64,000 bases of DNA from Epilithonimonas tenax DSM 16811 (lineage in GTDB: Bacteria; Bacteroidota; Bacteroidia; Flavobacteriales; Weeksellaceae): positions 61,900 through 125,899 of the forward strand of contig NZ_AUAA01000007.1 in the NCBI RefSeq assembly GCF_000428485.1, written 5' to 3'. How positions within the stretch are numbered: position 1 is the stretch's first letter; the number at the start of each line of letters is the position of its first letter. Position numbers and translations under genes: made by a program. A model generated the notes under the pieces. It was not told the DNA's origin and made no database searches. It saw only the letters and a program-made list of their open reading frames with translations. Below are positions 7,072 through 14,976 of this stretch, piece by piece.

Positions 7072-9117
7072 CTACAATTCTGATGTTGTTTTAGGTTCAG
7101 AAATCTTGATGAGATCATTACAAAAATCAAAGAAATACATGAGGCTGTTTTCGGAAGAATTGGGTGTGGTGTAGTTGAACTCTGTTTCCAGGCTTTCACC
7201 CTTCACATCGGTTTTGAAGTCAATATCGCCCACATTTTTCCGGAACAGATCCAGTGCACTTTTATCGGAAACTGTTTTGAATTCTTTTTCCAGACCTTGC
7301 ATCAGTTGTTGCATATTGATGCTTCCTGACGCTGAATGTTTGCTGGCTTCTTTGGCCCATTTTCCGGAATCCTGTGATTGTTTTCTGATCAGCAGATTTT
7401 CCAAAGAGGAGCTCATATAAACGATACCGTCCTTGACGGTAAAGAATAGCTGATCTATGTAGTGGCTGCTTTTTTTGTCATTTTTCAAATAATAGATGTC
7501 ACCATTTTTACCGAACTGCTCAGACAATTCTTTGTTAGACGTCAAGACATCAAAAACGTGTTTCCAGTAGTTGTCGTTCTGCGTGGCAAAAGCGAATGTA
7601 AAATCAGGCACTACGACTTCTTTCGTTTTTTTAATTTCCTTGCTGTTGTAATTGTCATCATAGTCGTAATCTGTGTACTCTACTTTTTTGGTATTCAGCG
7701 CGTTCAGGACAAAGATCCCGTTGCCTGGCGCGATCTTGGCGATGGCTTCTTCATCCAGTACGATCTTCACCGTTTCCATTATCAACGCCAGTTCTTTCTG
7801 ATACTTACCCTTACCGGAATGACCTTCGAAGAGCTTGTACATCAAATCAAAATACTTGTAACCATCCAGATTCACGGCGTAATACGCCACACTTTTGTCG
7901 GAGATCAAAGACATCAGTTTTTTATTCTTTTTTCCCTGATAAACGGCCGCAAAATGCTTTTGAGTATCGTTGTTTCGATGCTGATACTGATTCACTAGTC
8001 GTACTTTGTCTTTATCAAAATACAGGTTATATGAAGAATTGGCGTTGTAAAGATTGTCCAGAAGATCACCAAAACTGTAAAGCTTCATCAACTCTTTGTA
8101 AAGGCCATTTTTGAAGATCTCTCCGTAATTGGTGTAAACAAAAATGTCAGATTTTGGATCCTGAAACTTCAGCATTTCCTTGGGAGCTTCTACCGTCATA
8201 TTAGAATTAAAATATTGATCAAAACCTCTTTCAGCAAAGGCTTTCACGATTTTGAAATCTGCTGCCTCGATAGAATCCAGTTCTTTTTTGTAGGCAAGAT
8301 CTTCCGCTTCTTCATCATATTCTTCTGTTGGTTTTGCAGAAGCGATGTCTTCATCTTCCGTATCATCTTCGGCTTTTTTCTCTTCCGGATATTGGTGGTG
8401 CTTTTCCAGGTATTTGATATCTTTTTGCAGACGTACAATTTCCGTGTTGTGCTCTTTGATGTCTTCTTTTTGATATTTGATCTCTTCTTTCAAAGCCTTG
8501 ATCTCATCTTTATAATTAAAAGGTTTTTCCGGCTCGTCATCAGTAGAATCTGCTTCTGCATAGGCACTGTCAATCATTGGAGGCTCTTCCACATCTACCA
8601 CCACAGCGGTACTGTCTGCGGCACGTTCAAAATCAGATTTTGGAAATTTTCTCGTATAACTAATACCGCTGACCACCGCCCGTTTACCATTCCAGGCCAC
8701 AAAAGTGTCGTTATTCAAATTGATAAACGAATACTGCTCTTTTTTGGTCATCTCGAGGTCTTTCTTCGCAGACACCTTCATAAATTCTACAAATTTGACA
8801 GCATCTTCCAAAATCAAATGCGCCGTGTAAGCTTTGATAGAATCATTGAAACTGACATAGTGGTACTGTTTCGCATCCTTCTGGATTCCTGTATCAGAGA
8901 AATCTTTCCACGTCGGTTTATCCAGATTATTTTTGTTTAAACTTTGTAAAATCGGATTCAATTTTTCCCAATTCGCCTTGCTATTGATCTCTTTTCCGTT
9001 GACTTCCATATAAAAAACGGCATCGTTTGGAACCAGGATGGTCTTCTGAGACAACGCAAAACCGCTACAGAGTATCAAGAAAAATAGAAGTTGTTTTTTG
9101 AATAGAGTTGGTTTCAT
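7072..9117 (-). CDS. Secreted DUF4836-like protein with an acidic coiled-coil insert
   Basis: 681 residues. The signal peptide is ~1-23 (FFLILCSGFALSQ), followed by a globular region starting VPNDAVFYMEVNGKEI. Residues ~185-285 are very acidic and heptad-like (EIKALKEEIKYQKEDIKEHN, then EKKAEDDTEDEDIASAKP), predicting a coiled coil and a disordered acidic stretch. After that comes a second globular half with FDQYFNSNMTVEAPKE, SYNLYFDKDKVRLVNQY and QLFFTVKDGIVYMSSS. The layout resembles DUF4836, an uncharacterised Bacteroidota envelope family. It sits 12 bases after the small lipoprotein and directly before the membrane-anchored partner. Confidence 0.65.
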   Translation of the reverse strand: MKPTLFKKQLLFFLILCSGFALSQKTILVPNDAVFYMEVNGKEINSKANWEKLNPILQSLNKNNLDKPTWKDFSDTGIQKDAKQYHYVSFNDSIKAYTAHLILEDAVKFVEFMKVSAKKDLEMTKKEQYSFINLNNDTFVAWNGKRAVVSGISYTRKFPKSDFERAADSTAVVVDVEEPPMIDSAYAEADSTDDEPEKPFNYKDEIKALKEEIKYQKEDIKEHNTEIVRLQKDIKYLEKHHQYPEEKKAEDDTEDEDIASAKPTEEYDEEAEDLAYKKELDSIEAADFKIVKAFAERGFDQYFNSNMTVEAPKEMLKFQDPKSDIFVYTNYGEIFKNGLYKELMKLYSFGDLLDNLYNANSSYNLYFDKDKVRLVNQYQHRNNDTQKHFAAVYQGKKNKKLMSLISDKSVAYYAVNLDGYKYFDLMYKLFEGHSGKGKYQKELALIMETVKIVLDEEAIAKIAPGNGIFVLNALNTKKVEYTDYDYDDNYNSKEIKKTKEVVVPDFTFAFATQNDNYWKHVFDVLTSNKELSEQFGKNGDIYYLKNDKKSSHYIDQLFFTVKDGIVYMSSSLENLLIRKQSQDSGKWAKEASKHSASGSINMQQLMQGLEKEFKTVSDKSALDLFRKNVGDIDFKTDVKGESLETEFNYTTPNSSENSLMYFFDFCNDLIKISEPKTTSEL

Positions 9118-9129
9118 AATTGGTGTTGT

Positions 9130-9798
9130 TTATTGTAGAGAAATGTTATTTTGAACCTGTTTTTTCTGAAGGATAAAATCCAGCATATTGCCACTCAGCT
9201 TTACCGCCTTTTTGTTGGGCGACATTGCGTAGGCATTGTTGGTTTGCGATTTTATCAAATTTCCGAACTGAATAATTGACGTGTACGTTGCATTGCTGAA
9301 CACTTCCTGATCTGCTTTGCTCAGCTTGTCGTACTCGTTTTTGTAGCTGCCAATCTTGTTTCTGATCAAGGTTTTTTCTGCCACATTATTCTTATACAGT
9401 TGCGTAGGAACTGTTTTTCCGATGATGTTTTTAGCCTTTAATTGTTCCAGACCAGCATTGATATTTTCGATCTTTTTGAAATTGCAGCTTAATTTGATGA
9501 TAAAATTATCGAAGTCCAGACTGGTTTTCACATTGCTAATTCCCGCGACACTTTTAAAAATCGCAGAAGCTTGATTAACTTTAGCTTCGATCTCGGATTT
9601 TTTCGGCACTTTTTTGCCGTTGATGGTTTCCATTTTCGAGATCGATTGCAGGCGGGTTTTGCTTTTGCTGGCATTCAGGATGACATCATATTCGCCGCTG
9701 CCATCGGCTTTGAGACTTATTTTATCAATAATATCAAAACAACTTGTCAAGCTGATAAAAACACAAAGGACAACAACATATTTGATCAGTTTTTTCAC
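9130..9798 (-). CDS. Lipoprotein of unknown function, first gene of the envelope operon
   Basis: 222 residues. The N-terminus MKKLIKYVVVLCVFISLTSC is a clear lipoprotein signal with the lipidated cysteine at 20. The segment ISLKADGSGEYDVILNASKS looks like the start of a beta-rich domain. Two short motifs (AKVNQASAIFKSVAGISNV and LEQLKAKNIIGKTVPTQ) suggest alternating helices. It heads an operon with the 681- and 406-residue proteins; shared orientation and gaps of 12 and 0 bases imply a common envelope role. I do not recognise the family. Confidence 0.65.
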   Translation of the reverse strand: MKKLIKYVVVLCVFISLTSCFDIIDKISLKADGSGEYDVILNASKSKTRLQSISKMETINGKKVPKKSEIEAKVNQASAIFKSVAGISNVKTSLDFDNFIIKLSCNFKKIENINAGLEQLKAKNIIGKTVPTQLYKNNVAEKTLIRNKIGSYKNEYDKLSKADQEVFSNATYTSIIQFGNLIKSQTNNAYAMSPNKKAVKLSGNMLDFILQKKQVQNNISLQ

Positions 9799-9880
9799 AG
9801 AAATTGGTTTTAGATTTAAACAAAGATAATTTTTCTACGCTAAAAGAGTCTTGTTTTGTACTCAAAAAAACGGCCTTCGA

Positions 9881-10597
9881 TCAGATTCTTCCTTTCAAAT
9901 AATCCTGACGCAAATTCTCATCCAATTTTTCTATCGCATATCTGAGGCATGTTTTTGGCATTTCTTTGTAATATTGGTCTAGGAAAGCCAGCAATTCGGG
10001 TTCATTCTTATTGCCCATTTCGCGGAGAAGCCAGCCGTTGGCTTTGTGCATCAGATCGTGTGGATGGTGAAGATTTCTTAAAGCAAATTCTTTCGTAAGT
10101 TCAAAACTTCCTTTCTTGACGTGATACATTGTTCCGACAATTGCCATCCTTTTATGCCACATATTCTCGGACGCGGACAGATGAATCAGAAGCTTTGGTT
10201 CTTGATTTTCAAAACAATACCGACCCAATATCTTATAACACGACGTGTCTACCAAATCCCAATTATTAATGAAGTCGAGATGATTCAAATAGAAGTTGAT
10301 GATTTCTTTTTGCCGGGATTTTTCTTTTGACTTTTCAAACTTCATTACCAAAATCAATAAGGCTGTCAAACGGTGCTCATGAATTTTGGAAGACAAAAGT
10401 GCACTCAATTCTTTGAGAGATATGTTGTTATAAAATTCTTTCGCCACCTTTCTCTGATCTGGGACTGTGACGCCAATAAAAATATCACCTTCGCCATATT
10501 CTCCTTTTCCTGTCTTGAAAAATCTGGGATAGAATTGAGCCTTCTCTGGAATGGAGAGGACTGCGAGCGCTTGCTTTATTTCTGCTGAGCAACCCAT
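9881..10597 (-). CDS. DNA alkylation repair protein, AlkD-like glycosylase
   Basis: 238 residues of HEAT-like helical repeats. NNWDLVDTSC places Trp113 and Asp117 where AlkD has its catalytic Trp109/Asp113. KANGWLLREMG gives Trp189, matching AlkD Trp187. The set supports excision of bulky or cationic N3/N7-alkylated bases without base flipping. The gene abuts the CAT-like gene (10597/10598), so the two may be cotranscribed with the antiporter upstream. Confidence 0.9.
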   Translation of the reverse strand: MGCSAEIKQALAVLSIPEKAQFYPRFFKTGKGEYGEGDIFIGVTVPDQRKVAKEFYNNISLKELSALLSSKIHEHRLTALLILVMKFEKSKEKSRQKEIINFYLNHLDFINNWDLVDTSCYKILGRYCFENQEPKLLIHLSASENMWHKRMAIVGTMYHVKKGSFELTKEFALRNLHHPHDLMHKANGWLLREMGNKNEPELLAFLDQYYKEMPKTCLRYAIEKLDENLRQDYLKGRI

Positions 10598-11233
10598 TTA
10601 TTTCAAATTTAATTCCTTCTGAAATACCTCAAGATACTTGGCCAGATGAAAACCATCCATCAAACCGTGATGTGCTTCTATGGAAATTGGCATCATTTTC
10701 CGACCGTTTTTTTCTGAGAATTTTCCAAACACAATTTTAGGAATCGATTCTTTTGGGTCAAAATCTGTCGGATGCAGCAAACCTGTAAAATTAGTCCAAG
10801 GCATTGTAGAATGTCGAATATGATTGGGCGGAAGCGATTCGTTTTTAATCCTTAAACCAGTTGAATTTTGAACCTCATCAATTTCTTTTTGCAAGTTTTG
10901 GTTAAAGATTTGAAAATCATCAGAATATTCGAAATAAGAGAAACTAAACGTTCCGTCATTTCGTCCAATCGTAGAACCTGCGTGCAGCACGTCAAAGGCT
11001 ATAACCTCCTCACCAACAATCCGATAACCAAATTCTTCAACAGCATTGACGGCTATCATCGACTTGTGTAGGTAGTGCGCAAAAAAGGACTCATTTTTAT
11101 CTTTTGCCAACTGAAAAGTGTCTGTACAATCCACTTCTGTTACGATTCCAAAATAGGGACTTTTCATTCCGGAAAAGAAATGATAATGCTCTTTCCTGTT
11201 CCAGTTTTCGATGTCTATGACTTTCATTTTCAA
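10598..11233 (-). CDS. Chloramphenicol acetyltransferase-like (CatA-type) acyltransferase
   Basis: 211 residues, the CAT length. HHGLMDGFH at 188-196 is the HxxxDG acyltransferase motif (catalytic His189, structural Asp193). Upstream are MIAVNAVEEFGYRI, the family's substrate-pocket segment, and STMPWTNFTGL. The fold is a trimeric acetyl-CoA-dependent O-acetyltransferase. Many chromosomal CAT-like proteins in this phylum do not confer resistance, so the substrate is unknown. It sits two bases after the antiporter stop and abuts the AlkD-like gene. Confidence 0.85.
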   Translation of the reverse strand: MKMKVIDIENWNRKEHYHFFSGMKSPYFGIVTEVDCTDTFQLAKDKNESFFAHYLHKSMIAVNAVEEFGYRIVGEEVIAFDVLHAGSTIGRNDGTFSFSYFEYSDDFQIFNQNLQKEIDEVQNSTGLRIKNESLPPNHIRHSTMPWTNFTGLLHPTDFDPKESIPKIVFGKFSEKNGRKMMPISIEAHHGLMDGFHLAKYLEVFQKELNLK

Positions 11234-11235
11234 CT

Positions 11236-12507
11236 TTAAATAATTTCTTTCAAGGTTTTCTCTTCCGTGGCTATTTTCTTAGGATTCGCAACCTTTCCAA
11301 TTGTAAGACCCTGAACTACAATAGAAAACACAACGACACAGTAGGTGATACTGATGATAATTTTATTATATTCATTCTGAGGAATAGATAAAGCCAAAGC
11401 AATGGAAACACCACCACGGATGCCGCCCCAAACCAACACTTTTACAGTTTGTGGACTGAATCGATATCTTAATGACATAAATTTTGTAGGAACAAAAATC
11501 GCCACCCAACGTGCCAGTAATACAATCATAATGCAAATACCGCCAGCAACAAGATAGTCATTTAGATCCTTAATTAACAGCAGTTCGAAGCCGATAAAAA
11601 GGAACAAAACGGCGTTCATTATTTCATCAATCAGTTCCCAGAATTTAATCAGATAATCCTGAGTTTCGGATTTCATTTTGAAACTCTCGCTGAAATTTCC
11701 CATAAACAATCCTGCAGCAACCATGGCCAAAGGTGCAGAAATATGAAACTGATGCGCAATAAGATAGCCGCCCATCACAACGGATAATGTAATAAGGACA
11801 GAGATGATATAATCATCTACAACACGCATTGCTCTGGAAGCAGAATATCCTAAAAACACGCCCAATAGCAAACCGCCACCCGCTTCTTTCAGCAACAACA
11901 ATCCTATACTTTCTACAGTGAGAGCAACTTCGTTTCCAATCGCCAGCTGTAACACCACGGCGAACACCACAACAGCCATCCCGTCATTAAATAAGGATTC
12001 ACCAGCCACTTTGGTTTCCAGAGATTTTGAAACATTCGCTTGCTTCAAAATACTGAGAACGGCGACAGGATCTGTAGGCGAAATCAAAGCTCCGAAAAGC
12101 AGACAATAGATAAAGGGCATCGAAATTCCTACGACCGGCAAAAGGTAATAGGTGCCAAATCCAACAGCAAATGTGGAAATGATGACACCAACAGTGGAGA
12201 ATATCAAAACAGGACCAAACTGTTCCCGAAGATCCTTTATGTTAATATGAATACCTCCCGCAAACAGAAGAAAATTAAGCATTGCACCCATCAGCACTTC
12301 TGTAAAATCAAAATTGTTGATTAAGTTGGTCAGGTGAGTTGTCGTCCTAGGTAAAAAATTATCGCCCGAAGCCACCAAAGTAACCGAAACCACAATGGCA
12401 ATGACCATAATCCCAATGGCGCTGGGAAGTTTCAGAATCCTGTGATTGAGATATGCAAACACAGATGCTAAAACGATAAGAACTGAGAATGAGTAATATA
12501 ACTCCAT
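11236..12507 (-). CDS. Na+/H+ antiporter, CPA1 (NhaP-like) family
   Basis: 423 residues with about 12 membrane helices. ISPTDPVAVLSILKQ near residue 143 and ESLFNDGMAVVVFAVVLQ near residue 170 are the two CPA1 signatures; the aspartates form the ion site. The segment LLARWVAIFVP followed by VWGGIRGGVSIALALSIP near 365 is the conserved arginine-containing helix. It exchanges external H+ for cytoplasmic Na+ or K+. Unlike longer NhaP proteins it has almost no C-terminal cytoplasmic tail, so regulatory input is likely small. Confidence 0.92.
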   Translation of the reverse strand: MELYYSFSVLIVLASVFAYLNHRILKLPSAIGIMVIAIVVSVTLVASGDNFLPRTTTHLTNLINNFDFTEVLMGAMLNFLLFAGGIHINIKDLREQFGPVLIFSTVGVIISTFAVGFGTYYLLPVVGISMPFIYCLLFGALISPTDPVAVLSILKQANVSKSLETKVAGESLFNDGMAVVVFAVVLQLAIGNEVALTVESIGLLLLKEAGGGLLLGVFLGYSASRAMRVVDDYIISVLITLSVVMGGYLIAHQFHISAPLAMVAAGLFMGNFSESFKMKSETQDYLIKFWELIDEIMNAVLFLFIGFELLLIKDLNDYLVAGGICIMIVLLARWVAIFVPTKFMSLRYRFSPQTVKVLVWGGIRGGVSIALALSIPQNEYNKIIISITYCVVVFSIVVQGLTIGKVANPKKIATEEKTLKEII

Positions 12508-12587
12508 TAATTTTGGTGTGATGCTTGACAGTTGATAGATTTCTGATACAACCGGCTCAACATTATTTTTATGGTTTGTTTATGGTG

Positions 12588-13802
12588 TTAATTTTCTTCT
12601 TCATCCTCAAAATACTCAAACAACAAGTCGTTGTAAGGAAAACGGGAAATATGAATCCTGTGGACCTCGTCATAAATCATCTTCTTCATTTCGACAAAAT
12701 TCTCTTTCGTTAAGGCAGAAATGAAAACGGTTGGGAATTTGGATTTTGCCATCCAGGTTTTCATCCATTCTTCTAGTGAGATGTTTCTGTTGGAACCAGG
12801 CGTCAAATCGTCTTCGTCCTTTTTCTCGTAACTGAAATCATCAATTTTATTGAAAACCATAATCATCGGTTTCTGATGCGCATCAATTTCCTGAAGGATC
12901 TCATTAACTGAATTAATATGGTCTTCGAAACTCTCGTGAGAAATATCCACCACGTGAATCAGCAGATCTGCTTCACGCACCTCATCTAGAGTCGATTTGA
13001 AACTCTCTACCAACTGTGTCGGTAATTTTCTGATGAATCCTACGGTGTCCGTCAAAAGGAAAGGTAAATTTCCGATCACCACTTTACGAACTGTGGTATC
13101 CAGCGTTGCAAACAATTTATTTTCAGCGAAAACGTCAGATTTCGATAAGGCGTTCATCAAGGTTGATTTTCCAACATTGGTATAACCCACAAGCGCAACA
13201 CGCACCATTTTGCCACGGTTATTACGTTGGGTTCCCATTTGCTTATCGATCACTTTGAGTTTTTCCTTCAACAATGTGATACGGTCACGGATGATCCTCC
13301 TATCCGTTTCTATCTCTGTTTCCCCAGGTCCGCGCATCCCGATTCCCCCTTTTTGTCTTTCGAGGTGGGTCCACATCCTGGTCAACCTGGGAAGAAGATA
13401 CTGATATTGAGCCAATTCCACCTGAGTTCTTGCGTAAGAAGTCTGAGCTCTCTGGGCGAAAATATCGAGAATCAGATTGGTTCTGTCAAGAATTTTGACT
13501 TCCATCTCACGTTCCAGATTTTTCAATTGGGAAGGCGACAATTCATCATCGAAAATAACAGTTCCGATTCCGTTTTCTTTCGCATAATCGCGGATCTCTT
13601 CCATTTTTCCTTTTCCAACAAAAGTTTTGGAATCCGGCTGAGTCAATCTCTGTGTAAAACGTTTGGCCACTGTAGCACCGGCTGTGAAAGCCAAAAACTC
13701 CAGTTCATCCATATATTCTATCAGTTTATCTTCACTTTGATTTTGGGTAATCAAACCTACCAAAATGGCCTTTTCGTACTGATGTTCTTTTTTTTCTAGC
13801 AT
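12588..13802 (-). CDS. hflX: Ribosome-associated GTPase HflX
   Basis: 404 residues. The N-terminal HflX domain carries GATVAKRFTQ, TFVGKGKMEEI and DDELSPSQLKNLE. A coiled linker with RGPGETEIETDRR follows, then the GTPase domain: G1 GYTNVGKSTL (~207), G3 DTVGFIRKLPTQL (~254) and G4 NKID (~327). HflX splits stalled or heat-damaged ribosomes. The C-terminus is short and acidic (FEYFEDEEEN). It starts upstream of a bidirectional terminator shared with the convergent side of the OsmC gene. Confidence 0.97.
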   Translation of the reverse strand: MLEKKEHQYEKAILVGLITQNQSEDKLIEYMDELEFLAFTAGATVAKRFTQRLTQPDSKTFVGKGKMEEIRDYAKENGIGTVIFDDELSPSQLKNLEREMEVKILDRTNLILDIFAQRAQTSYARTQVELAQYQYLLPRLTRMWTHLERQKGGIGMRGPGETEIETDRRIIRDRITLLKEKLKVIDKQMGTQRNNRGKMVRVALVGYTNVGKSTLMNALSKSDVFAENKLFATLDTTVRKVVIGNLPFLLTDTVGFIRKLPTQLVESFKSTLDEVREADLLIHVVDISHESFEDHINSVNEILQEIDAHQKPMIMVFNKIDDFSYEKKDEDDLTPGSNRNISLEEWMKTWMAKSKFPTVFISALTKENFVEMKKMIYDEVHRIHISRFPYNDLLFEYFEDEEEN

Positions 13803-13847
13803 TAAATTCTATAATTTTCTGATTCTGACAAGATACTATTTTTAGAC

Positions 13848-13877
13848 AAAAAAACCAAAGATGAACTTTGGTTTTTA
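13848..13877 (-). terminator. Hairpin terminator of the OsmC gene
   Basis: AAAACCAAAG (13851-13860), loop ATGAA, CTTTGGTTTT (13866-13875), with A-rich sequence on the left and T-rich on the right, so it can act in either direction. It lies after the OsmC stop (13913, minus strand) and before the hflX start, so it probably ends OsmC transcription. Confidence 0.75.
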
Positions 13878-13912
13878 TTTTCTATTTAAAATTTGAAAGT
13901 CGATTTTTTAAA

Positions 13913-14323
13913 TTAAGATAAAGTTGCCGTCCATGTTTTTTCGAAACTGAAAGCCTGACTTACGGGACAATTTTCTTTGGCTTCTTTAGCAATTTTCTGA
14001 AACTCATCTTCTGAGATTCCAGGAACTTTAGCAGTTAAAGTCAATTCTGACAACGTGATTTTCCCGTCTACCAAGCTGATTTTACAATCTGTTTCCAAAG
14101 TTTCAGGATTATATCCAGCTTCTGACAACAAGGCTGAAGTTTTCATCGTAAAACAACCTGCGTGAGCTGCTGCCAATAATTCTTCTGGATTGGTCCCAAC
14201 ACCTTCTTCGAATCTGCTTTTAAAAGAATATTGCGTTTCATTTAGAACTGTACTTTGTGTAGAGATTACACCACTCCCTTCTTTTACTGTGCCTTTCCAG
14301 ACCGCTTTTGCACTTCTTTTCAT
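13913..14323 (-). CDS. OsmC/Ohr-family peroxiredoxin
   Basis: 136 residues. The two redox cysteines are in AAHAGCFTM (Cys57) and ENCPVSQAF (Cys119), the spacing of OsmC-type organic hydroperoxide reductases. The N-terminal WKGTVKEGSG and the GVGTNPEELL segment before the first cysteine are typical of OsmC rather than Ohr. It should reduce organic peroxides with dithiol donors in the cytoplasm. It is monocistronic: a terminator follows, and a 123-base gap precedes it on the other side. Confidence 0.92.
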   Translation of the reverse strand: MKRSAKAVWKGTVKEGSGVISTQSTVLNETQYSFKSRFEEGVGTNPEELLAAAHAGCFTMKTSALLSEAGYNPETLETDCKISLVDGKITLSELTLTAKVPGISEDEFQKIAKEAKENCPVSQAFSFEKTWTATLS

Positions 14324-14446
14324 AATTAATTTTATTTTGGTTTGATTGTATTAATATATTGACGCAAAGGCCTTATTAATTTTTAAGATTTAATGTTTTC
14401 AGTCGCCAATGAAATCATTCATCAATTATCACGCATCCATTATTGC

Positions 14447-14887
14447 TCAGTCCCAATCAGGCTCAATAAATTTCATTTTATCGCCGTTGGCATTTGAAAT
14501 AGTTAAAAAATGTCCTTCGATTTTGTATTGCGTCATATGGGGCAATTCTTGAACAAATGATTCTTCTAGTTTCATCCGATCCTGACAATACATCATTGTA
14601 GAACCAACGCCTGAGAATTTTGCTTTTCCTTTTTCAAATTCTCCCGTGAAAAACATATTGTTACAGCCCATTTTCGCGGTGTAACGCTTAGCCGCTTCAG
14701 CATTTTTTGTAAGATCGATGTGTGCTTCCATCTTGATCAGGTCTGCTTTTGTGAAATCTTTATATTCAACAAGCATCCATTTTTTATGAAGATTTTGCAT
14801 TCCTGATATAGAATTATTTGATGATTTGCAAGAATTTGCAAGAAGTAATATTAATGATAAAACACCGATTGATCTTAGAAATTTCAT
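14447..14887 (-). CDS. META-domain (HslJ-like) lipoprotein
   Basis: 146 residues. MKFLRSIGVLSLILLLANSCKS is a lipoprotein signal with Cys20. The remaining ~120 residues form a single META-like domain: KWMLVEYKDFTKADLIK, then AHIDLTKNAEAAKRYTAKMGCNNMFFTGEF, then GVGSTMMYCQDRMKLEESFVQEL, the usual strand-and-cysteine order of HslJ-type proteins. Function is unknown beyond an envelope location; E. coli HslJ is linked to heat and novobiocin resistance. Divergent from the S46 peptidase. Confidence 0.8.
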   Translation of the reverse strand: MKFLRSIGVLSLILLLANSCKSSNNSISGMQNLHKKWMLVEYKDFTKADLIKMEAHIDLTKNAEAAKRYTAKMGCNNMFFTGEFEKGKAKFSGVGSTMMYCQDRMKLEESFVQELPHMTQYKIEGHFLTISNANGDKMKFIEPDWD

Positions 14888-14976
14888 AGGACGAACTTTG
14901 CTTTATGTCTTATCCAAATTCATACCATTAGATTTAAAATAATGATTAAATTAGCCCTTTAAAATAATTTTTAGTT

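Noticed and set aside
8215..8940. A 241-codon plus-strand open frame opposite the acidic coiled-coil gene
   Set aside because: Its Phe/Ile-rich product is the reverse complement of Lys/Glu/Asp codons; no start signal and no motif.
10598..11233. Acquired chloramphenicol resistance gene
   Set aside because: The CAT-like gene is packed between housekeeping genes with similar composition and no mobile element nearby, so it looks chromosomal; resistance is not supported.
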